A stretch of DNA of 21,855 nucleotides from CAZVFX01 sp964626565 (GTDB lineage Bacteria > Myxococcota_A > UBA9042 > CAIXZC01). The notes below the pieces were generated by a model. The model was not told the origin of the DNA, made no database searches, and saw only the letters and a program-made list of their open reading frames with translations. This document shows, piece by piece, positions 16,601 to 21,855 of this stretch (within the stretch, counting starts at the first letter, position 1; each line of letters starts with the position of its first letter). The translations under genes were made by a program, and so were the position numbers. The stretch spans positions 1 through 21,855 of the forward strand of contig CAZVFX010000121.1 in assembly GCA_964626565.1 (NCBI GenBank). The letters are read 5' to 3'.

Positions 16601-18514
16601 GGGCCTCTTTGGCCCCTGCGTCGCCGGCGTGATGAAATGCCAGGGCGGGGAGTTGGTCTGCACCCAGGTGGTGTTCCCCGACCAGGAGGTTTGCGACAAC
16701 GTGGACAACAACTGCGACGGCACGGTTGACGCGTTCGACGAAGTGTGTTTCTCCGAGTGCGAAGCGGGCGTGAAGCACTGCTTCGGCGGGGAATGGGACA
16801 GTTGTTCCGCGCTGGTGCCGAAGGCTTGTACCAACTACGCCAATTGCCAGATCGAGGACATGTGCGTGGCGCAGTGCCCCGACGCACCGGCGGAGTCGTG
16901 CAACGGTGCGGACGACGATTGCGACGGCGGCGTGGACGAGACGTTCACCTGCACGCCCAACCAGGGTGAAGAGGAGGCGTGCGGCAACTGCGGGACTCGG
17001 ACTCGGACCTGCACCGGCTCGTGCAATTGGGGCGGTTGGAGTGACTGCGGCGGCCAGGGCGTGTGTTCCCCGGGCCAGTCTTCGTCGGAATCGTGCGGTC
17101 TTTGCGGGACCCGGTCTCGTTCGTGCAGCGGTAGTTGTCAGTGGAACGATTGGGAGGCGTGCCTGGGCCAGGGTGTGTGTTCTCCGGCCGCTTCGGAGTC
17201 CCAGGGTTGCGGCTTGTGCGGCACCCAGTCCCGGTCTTGCTCAGATTCGTGCCAGTGGGGTGGTTGGAGCGGCTGCGGCAGCCAGGGAGTGTGTGCACCG
17301 GGGCAACTGGAGAGCCAGGGTTGCGGCAATTGCGGCACCCAGACCCGGACCTGCAACGCGCAGTGCGGGTGGGACTCTTGGGGCACCTGCTCCGGGCAGG
17401 GAGTGTGCTCCCCCGGCGGCAGTCAATCCCAGGGTTGCGGCTTGTGCGGCACCCAGAGCCGGTCTTGTACCGGTTTGTGCCNNNNNNNNNNNNNNNNNNN
17501 NNNNNNNNNNNNNNNNNNNNNNNNNNNNNNNNNNNNNNNNNNNNNNNNNNNNNNNNNNNNNNNNNNNNNNNNNNNNNNNNNTCCCAGGGTTGCGGCTTGT
17601 GCGGCACCCAGAGCCGGTCTTGTACCGGTTTGTGCCAATGGGGCAGTTGGGGCAGTTGCGGCAGCCAGGGAGTCTGTTCTCCCGGCACCTCTCAATCCCA
17701 GGGTTGCGGCTTATGCGGCACTCAGAGCAGATCGTGCAGCGGGTCGTGCCAGTGGGGTAGCTGGGGGGGCTGCGGTAGCCAGGGTGTGTGCTCACCGGGC
17801 CAGAATCAGAGCGGAACATGCGGTAACTGCGGGGACCATTCCCGCTCCTGCGGCGGCAACTGCCAGTGGGGCGGCTGGGGTAGCTGCACTGGTCAGGGAG
17901 AGTGCTCGGCCGGCTCCAAGACGTCCAGCGGCTGCGCCAATAGCTGCCAGTCACAGACGTGCAACAGTTCGTGCGAGTGGCCCGACCAATGCACCAGTTG
18001 CAGTGGGAGTTGCTCCAGCTTCTACCAGTGCGGTTTGAGCTGTCCGGCAACCCACCATCCGGAATCCTACAACTACAGTTCCGGTTGTGGCGGGTCGTGC
18101 TGCAGCGACAATCGCAGCTACTGCAAACCCAACTGCGGCAGCAGCTTCTACGATTGCGGGCTCGGGTGCCCGGCCGGCTATCATGCCGAGTCTTACAACT
18201 ACAGTTCCAGTTGCCTGGGGTCGTGCTGCAGCGACAACCGCAGCTATTGCAAAGCCAACTCCGGAAGTTCTTTCTACAATTGCGGCTTGAGTTGTCCGTC
18301 GGGCTACCATGCGGAGTCGTACAACTACAGCTCCAGTTGCCTGGGGTCGTGTTGCAGCGACAACCGCGCCTACTGCAAGGAGAACACGGGGAGTTCGTTC
18401 TATGTGTGCGGCCTGAGCTGCCCGGCTGGCTACTACGTCAGTTCCACCAACTACAGTTCAAGTTGCCTGGGGTCGTGCTGCAGTAAGAACCGGGCCTACT
18501 GCAAGAAGCAGTGA
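13608..18514 (+). CDS. Giant modular Cys-rich surface protein: dockerin-like, MopE motifs, lamin-tail, TSP1-like and 6-Cys repeats
   Basis: One gene of roughly 1,600 residues, split in the assembly by 100 N at 17482-17581. The frame before the gap (from ATG 13608) and the frame after it (to TGA 18512-18514) differ only because of the arbitrary gap length. A signal peptide occupies residues 1 to about 22. Next come EF-hand/dockerin-like loops (GDLDKDGNVDITDLQC near 28; a second DLNCDGWLGNQDL near 128) and thrombospondin-3-like Asp loops (DYDGDGRLNF). Eleven MopE-type motifs (x-D-N-D-C-D-G-x-V-D-E) follow, four before and seven after a lamin-tail domain (about 374-545: VVITEIMQNP, EWFEIYN, LNPGEYFVFG). 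After that there are 58-residue tandem repeats (596-820), a Cys-rich linker, 38-residue TSP1-like repeats (from 1125) and four C-terminal 42-residue six-Cys units. It probably forms an extracellular, disulfide- and Ca2+-stabilised fibre or adhesin; that role is inferred. Minus-strand frames are shadows. Confidence 0.9.
15393..16070 (+). repeat. Four tandem 174-bp (58-residue) coding repeats, last one truncated
   Basis: Units begin at 15393, 15567, 15741 and 15915. Each has C-D-G-x-D-[ST]-D-x-C-E-N-G, then T-C-T-A-x-G, V-E-C-V-N-E and a MopE motif ending V-D-E-D-F. Nucleotide similarity between units is high, suggesting recent duplication. A related, more diverged unit lies earlier, near 14418. 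Confidence 0.88.
16980..17932 (+). repeat. Tandem 114-bp (38-residue) thrombospondin-1-like coding repeats
   Basis: Units start at 16980, 17094, 17208, 17322 and 17436; after the gap, copies start at 17591 (the same unit as 17436 if the ends are merged), 17705 and 17819. Each has six Cys at unit positions 1, 4, 11, 15, 23 and 29, with the pattern C-G-x-C-G-T-x-[ST]-R-[ST]-C ... C-x-W-x-x-W-x-x-C-x-x-Q-G-x-C. The W-x-x-W-x-x-C core recalls thrombospondin type 1 repeats. The true copy number is uncertain because of the gap. Confidence 0.85.
17482..17581. other. Assembly gap (100 N) inside the repeat array
   Basis: Exactly 100 N, a conventional placeholder. The 55 bases before it (17427-17481) are identical to the 55 bases after it (17582-17636). 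Merging the two copies removes 155 bp and brings the two reading frames of the giant gene into register. Confidence 0.95.
18014..18511 (+). repeat. Four tandem 126-bp (42-residue) six-cysteine coding repeats at the C-terminus
   Basis: Units start at 18014, 18140, 18266 and 18392; the last has 40 residues and ends at the stop. Each has S-S-F-Y-x-C-G-L-x-C-P, then N-Y-S-S-x-C-x-G-S-C-C-S-x-N-R-x-Y-C-K. The six conserved Cys are at unit positions 6, 10, 25, 29, 30 and 37; the first unit has one extra Cys. I do not recognise this module. Confidence 0.9.
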
Positions 18515-18542
18515 GGCAGGCGGTAGGCGGTAGGCGGTAGCA
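18515..18542. repeat. Heptanucleotide tandem repeat, GGTAGGC type, x4
   Basis: GGCAGGC, GGTAGGC, GGTAGGC and GGTAGCA follow directly after the stop codon of the giant gene. They fill most of the 46-bp space before the convergent stop of the hydrogenase protease gene. No hairpin terminator is seen here. Confidence 0.75.
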
Positions 18543-18560
18543 ACGGCAACGGAAACAAAG

Positions 18561-19025
18561 TCAGTTGGCTGACGACTCCTGGACTTTCTTCAGCGCCAGT
18601 TGAGCGACTGCGTTCAGTTTAGGAGCGACGACGTCTGAGAGCTCCAGGTTCATTTCTAGGGAGGCGGGCTCGACGCCGATAATGGTGGTGCGAGGTCGTT
18701 TTCCCACCAGTTCTACCAGGTGGAGGATTTCAAGAATTCCTACCTGGTGCACCGAAGTCTGGTACTTGTCGATGGGGACGCCCAACTCGCCGACCTCAAA
18801 GCAGTAGATTGTGCCCGGAGGTTCCCCGCCCCTGACGCAGTCCACGACTACCAGGCGGTCGAGATCGGCGATCACGTCCATGAGCCCGAACCCCTCGGTT
18901 CCGCCGTCGAACACCTCAACTCCTTCCGGCAGCGACTCCTTTTCGAGGGTGCGAACCGCATGTATTCCTACTCCTTCGTCGGAGAGCAGAACGTTGCCAA
19001 CGCCGAGGATCACGGCTTTGTTCAT
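18561..19025 (-). CDS. [NiFe] hydrogenase maturation protease (HyaD/HybD family)
   Basis: This encodes 154 residues, the normal length for this endopeptidase family. These enzymes probe nickel in the immature large subunit and cut off its C-terminal extension after the final active-site His. GVGNVLLSDEGVGIHAV (residues 8-24) is the family signature. By comparison with E. coli HybD, the nickel-sensing residues are E17, D62 (in LVVVDCV) and H93 (in SVHQVGI), and all three are present. The conserved DGGTEG is at 40-45. It is the third gene of the hydrogenase operon, starting 28 bp after the large-subunit stop, with GAGGT before ATG 19025. Its partner is expected to be the large subunit next door, which has the matching extension. 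A specific symbol is not given because HyaD, HybD and HydD cannot be separated by eye. Confidence 0.93.
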   Translation of the reverse strand: MNKAVILGVGNVLLSDEGVGIHAVRTLEKESLPEGVEVFDGGTEGFGLMDVIADLDRLVVVDCVRGGEPPGTIYCFEVGELGVPIDKYQTSVHQVGILEILHLVELVGKRPRTTIIGVEPASLEMNLELSDVVAPKLNAVAQLALKKVQESSAN

Positions 19026-19052
19026 GATGGCTACCTCATGTCGGGATGGTGG

Positions 19053-20621
19053 CTACCAGGCTGTGGTAGTGGGGTCGACGACGAACTTCTTCGCGTCGTT
19101 GCTTTGCGGGTCGATCATGTGGATTGCGCAGGCCAGACATGGGTCGAAGGAGCGGATGACCCTCACCACGTTGATCGGGTTTTCGGGATCGGGCACGGGC
19201 ACTCCGATGAGTGCTTCTTCGTACTGGCCCCGGACGCCCGCTTCATCGCGGGGCGAAGCGTTCCAGGTGGAAGGCACCACCGCCTGATAGCGCTTGGTCT
19301 TCCCGCCTTCGATTGAGATCCAGTGCCCAAGGGCGCCTCTCGGGGCTTCGTAGAATCCGGCTCCCTCACCCTTGTCGGGTACGTCCCAGTGCTCGGTGTC
19401 GTGGATCTTGAAGCCCGGTTTCTTCATCTCTGTCTCGAGCTCGGCAAGCCACTTGTACAATGCCTCTGCAACCTGGAGGTTCTCGAAGGCGCGGCTGGCG
19501 TGGCGCGCGACAACACCGGGCTTGGCTCCTTTCTTCACCAGGGACATGAGCGCGGGGTTTTTGGCAACCAGCATTCTCGCCAGCGGACCCACTTCGAGGG
19601 ATTTGCCGTCGTAGCGGGGAGCCTTCACAAAGGTGTAGGCGTCCTTGATGCCCAGGTCTACTTCCTGCTCACCCTTGGCCGGGTGGATCGGGTCGGCGGG
19701 CTTGTACCAGGCGTGCTTCACCGATTCAGTGATTTTGGCCTGATCGAACGGCATTACGTTGCCCAGGTCGCCCAGGATGACGCCTGCCGGGAAGAGCGGG
19801 TCGCCGCCGTCCTTCTGGTTGAACGCTCCGTAGGAGACGTAGTTCAAGTGCCCGGCGCCCAACCCCATTTTGGCGAGGGGGAAGAGGGGGCCTGTGCCCA
19901 CTGCGACCACGTCTTTGGCATAGACGTTCTTGGTGAAGTCCACCACTTCGTCGAGGTACTTCTTGAACAGGGCGATTTTATCCGCGGTGGGGTAGGCGGT
20001 CACTCCGCCCACCACGATGCTCTGCATGTGAGGAGCGCGGCCGCCAAACACTGCGGCGAGTTTCTTGCCTACCATCTGGATGTGAAGGGCCTTGAGATAG
20101 TGATCAACCAGCGTGGTGACCGTCTCCGGGTCGTTCACGCAAAACTCATCCGGCTCGTAGCGTGGGGTCAGCGGGTGCGTATCGCCCGCCTTGACCAACC
20201 CGACGATCTTGTCCTTGACCGCGGTGAGTCCGGGGTCCTTGCCCTGGTATTTTGCGATGGCCATGATGTCCAGATAATCGAGGGCCGTCAGGTGGTAGAA
20301 GTGCAGTATGTGGTCGTACAGGTATTCTGCGCCCATAAGCAGGTTGCGCATGATCCTGCCGCCCGCGGGAACCTTGGCCCCGAAGGCCTCATCCAGCGCC
20401 AGCGCAGACGTGATGGTGTGGACGTTGAAGCAGACGCCACAGAAGCGGCTGGTAATGTAGGACGCGTCTCTGGGATCTTTCCCTTCCAGCATCTTCTCGA
20501 ACCCGCGGTACATGGTGCCGCTGCTCCACGCGTCTTTTACCTTGCCGTCCTCAAGTTCCACTTCGATCTTCAGATGACCTTCTATCCGGGTGACCGGATC
20601 AATTACGATTTTCGTGCTCAT
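19053..20621 (-). CDS. [NiFe] hydrogenase large subunit (group 1, uptake type)
   Basis: This encodes 522 residues. It is the catalytic subunit holding the Ni-Fe(CN)2CO site for reversible H2 oxidation. The L1 motif is RFCGVCFNVH (C61, C64) and the L2 motif is DPCLACAIH (C495, C498, H501); the four Cys ligate Ni and Fe. The first L2 residue is Cys, not selenocysteine, so this is [NiFe], not [NiFeSe]. After H501 follows a 21-residue extension (MIDPQSNDAKKF, then VVDPTTTAW) that the adjacent protease should remove. The N-terminus IVIDPVTRIEGHLKIEVE is typical of group 1 enzymes. There is no signal peptide; the mature heterodimer should be exported with the Tat signal of the small subunit. ATG 20621 overlaps the small-subunit stop (ATGA), implying translational coupling, with a GGAGG-type site upstream. 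A 448-codon plus-strand frame opposite it is a shadow. Confidence 0.96.
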   Translation of the reverse strand: MSTKIVIDPVTRIEGHLKIEVELEDGKVKDAWSSGTMYRGFEKMLEGKDPRDASYITSRFCGVCFNVHTITSALALDEAFGAKVPAGGRIMRNLLMGAEYLYDHILHFYHLTALDYLDIMAIAKYQGKDPGLTAVKDKIVGLVKAGDTHPLTPRYEPDEFCVNDPETVTTLVDHYLKALHIQMVGKKLAAVFGGRAPHMQSIVVGGVTAYPTADKIALFKKYLDEVVDFTKNVYAKDVVAVGTGPLFPLAKMGLGAGHLNYVSYGAFNQKDGGDPLFPAGVILGDLGNVMPFDQAKITESVKHAWYKPADPIHPAKGEQEVDLGIKDAYTFVKAPRYDGKSLEVGPLARMLVAKNPALMSLVKKGAKPGVVARHASRAFENLQVAEALYKWLAELETEMKKPGFKIHDTEHWDVPDKGEGAGFYEAPRGALGHWISIEGGKTKRYQAVVPSTWNASPRDEAGVRGQYEEALIGVPVPDPENPINVVRVIRSFDPCLACAIHMIDPQSNDAKKFVVDPTTTAW

Positions 20622-21595
20622 GCTTTACCTCCCTTCCGTACCTCGAGCCAGTCGGCGTTGCCGGCGTAAAGGGGCGAGTTGCCGGCGTAGAACGTCGGTT
20701 CCGCACAGCCCATGCACGGGCATCCCGCGTCGATGCAGTAGCTTAGCTTGCCGTTGTACATGCGAGTCGGGCAGTCGGAATAGGTGTCTGAACCCTTGCA
20801 GCCCTTCTCACCAAGGCACCAATCCTTCTGTTTCGGATCGTTCCAGTCGGTGAGATACTCGTCGTTGTCGAAGTGCTTTTTGCGCTCGCACAGGTCGTGA
20901 ACGGTCTTCGAGAAGAACAGCTCCGGACGGCCGTGTTTGTCCAGAGGCGGGGCCGCCTTGTTTTGCAGGAAGTAGACGATGGTCTCTACCATGTGCTCCG
21001 GATGCACCGGGCACATGGGAAGGTTGATGACCGGCTTGTCTTTTACGAAGTGCGCCACGCCTTTGCCCTGGCTCACCGTGTCGCCAGGGATGCCGCCGAA
21101 TGCGGCGCAACTTCCTACCGCGACGATAGCCGCTGCTCCGGCTGCGCATTCGAGAAGGATCTCACGGAACGGCCGGCCGCCTACCATGCAGAAGCGATCT
21201 TCGGTCGCCGGAATGGAGCCTTCAACCACGAGAACGTAACCGCCTTCCTTGATGGTCTCAGCCATGGCGTGCTCGGCCTTGTGGCCCGCCGCGGCCATGA
21301 CTGCCTCGTGGTAACGCAGAGACAGAGTGTCCAGTATGAGCTCGGCGGCAGACGGTTGCTCACTGCTCAGGAACGAAATGCTGCATCCTGCGCAGTCCTG
21401 GCCTTCAAGCCAGATCACCGGCGGTTTCTTCGCCGCAGCCTCGATGGCTTTGGCCACCTCCTCTCCCGTTACCGGACTCCCCAACGCGAAACGGGGTAGG
21501 GATAGCACCGCGGCCACTCCGCCGCAATACTTCAGGAAATCCCGTCTCGAGAGGCCCCTGAACGGTTCGCCCTGTTTCTCTTCCTTACGTTTCAT
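20618..21595 (-). CDS. [NiFe] hydrogenase small subunit with Tat signal
   Basis: This encodes 325 residues from ATG 21595, chosen over 21643 because GGAGGAG lies 6 bp upstream. SRRDFLKYCGG (residues 16-26) is a twin-arginine signal, so the dimer is exported folded. Cluster ligands, assigned from group 1 homologs: proximal C68, C71 (DCAGC), C163 (GSC) and C195 (PMCPVHPE); distal H233, C236, C260 and C266; medial C275, C287, C294 and C297. Position 287 (SYCIDAG) is Pro in enzymes with a medial [3Fe-4S] cluster, so a medial [4Fe-4S] cluster is predicted. G70 stands where O2-tolerant enzymes carry an extra Cys (CTCC), suggesting an O2-sensitive enzyme. The C-terminus (NADWLEVRKGGKA) lacks the membrane helix of HyaA-type subunits, so electrons must pass to a soluble carrier or to a partner encoded elsewhere. 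It is the first gene of the operon. Confidence 0.96.
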   Translation of the reverse strand: MKRKEEKQGEPFRGLSRRDFLKYCGGVAAVLSLPRFALGSPVTGEEVAKAIEAAAKKPPVIWLEGQDCAGCSISFLSSEQPSAAELILDTLSLRYHEAVMAAAGHKAEHAMAETIKEGGYVLVVEGSIPATEDRFCMVGGRPFREILLECAAGAAAIVAVGSCAAFGGIPGDTVSQGKGVAHFVKDKPVINLPMCPVHPEHMVETIVYFLQNKAAPPLDKHGRPELFFSKTVHDLCERKKHFDNDEYLTDWNDPKQKDWCLGEKGCKGSDTYSDCPTRMYNGKLSYCIDAGCPCMGCAEPTFYAGNSPLYAGNADWLEVRKGGKA

Positions 21596-21743
21596 CGGCT
21601 CCTCCTTTGCGTTTCGCTGCCAGTCGCCGGGTGGTTGCCTCAAACTGAGGGCGCCCGCCCGGCCACACTCGCAGCGAATTTCTGTTGGAAACTACCTGCC
21701 CCATTATGTCAAGTATAGGTATAAAAGCGCGCCCCATATGGCT

Positions 21744-21772
21744 GTTCTACGTACTTCTACGCGCCGCGTCAA
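21744..21772 (-). promoter_or_regulatory. Candidate promoter of the hydrogenase operon
   Basis: TTGACG (21772-21767), a 17-bp spacer and TAGAAC (21749-21744) lie on the minus strand, about 150 bp before the small-subunit start. A consensus TTGACA (21712-21707) lies closer to the gene but has no good -10 at the right distance. The rest of 21596-21855 holds no gene that I can see. Confidence 0.35.
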
Positions 21773-21855
21773 GTAAATAATGCCCATGCGCTAAGTAGGA
21801 AATGCCCAGTCGTCAGGGCTTATCAGGCCTCTTGCCGTGGCTAGACCGGAGACTC

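Noticed and set aside
16980..18511. Regular direct repeats considered as a CRISPR array
   Set aside because: Periods of 114 and 126 bp are multiples of three, repeats are contiguous without unique spacers, and they encode Cys-patterned protein.
17135..18514. Apparent frameshift splitting the giant gene into two genes
   Set aside because: The frame change coincides with the 100-N gap; merging the 55-bp duplicate flanks restores one frame, so it is not biological.
19053..20621. Possibility that the hydrogenase is a [NiFeSe] enzyme
   Set aside because: The first L2 position is encoded by a Cys codon and no in-frame TGA is present in that motif.
19323..20669. 448-codon plus-strand open frame
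   Set aside because: Antisense to the hydrogenase large subunit, whose identity is certain from L1 and L2 motifs.

Overview
The window (GC-rich, about 60% by eye) looks like a scaffold from a metagenome-assembled or draft genome of a Myxococcota-like or other deltaproteobacterial-type organism. The basis is several very large, secreted, cysteine-rich proteins carrying D-N-D-C-D-G (MopE-type) motifs, an IgGFc-binding-type lipoprotein, a lamin-tail domain, and a Tat-exported [NiFe] hydrogenase. A 100-N gap at 17482-17581 marks it as scaffolded. Taxonomy is an inference from protein style, not from a marker gene.

Layout. 1-2227 (minus): C-terminally truncated, secreted, Cys-rich repeat protein running off the left edge. 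2412-5831 (plus): two tandem paralogs of a secreted family I do not recognise; both conserve a D-C-A ... G-H-x-x-M-V-Y ... D-G-H-P-D-G pattern resembling a papain/NlpC-P60-type Cys-His core. 5836-7899 (minus): IgGFc-binding-domain lipoprotein whose start codon sits inside a heptanucleotide repeat. 8031-9221 (minus): exported stand-alone ComEC-like metallo-beta-lactamase-fold protein. 9335-10129 (plus): Cof-type HAD phosphatase. 10130-10613: gene-poor stretch with a promoter. 10614-12338 (plus): kelch-repeat surface protein. 12436-13542 (plus): GT2-like glycosyltransferase. 13608-18514 (plus): giant modular Cys-rich surface protein, interrupted in the assembly by the N gap. 18561-21595 (minus): compact operon of [NiFe] hydrogenase small subunit, large subunit and maturation protease.

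How it fits together. Most of the window encodes exported or surface proteins (seven of eleven genes, plus the Tat-exported hydrogenase), with genes apparently transcribed singly or in pairs from short promoters with TACAAT or TAGAAT -10 boxes. The hydrogenase cluster is the only clear metabolic unit: the small subunit carries the Tat signal for both subunits, the large subunit has a C-terminal extension, and the last gene is the protease expected to remove it. The least familiar material is the tandem putative cysteine-peptidase pair and the giant protein, whose end is built from 38-residue thrombospondin-1-like units followed by four 42-residue six-cysteine units that I cannot assign to a known domain.
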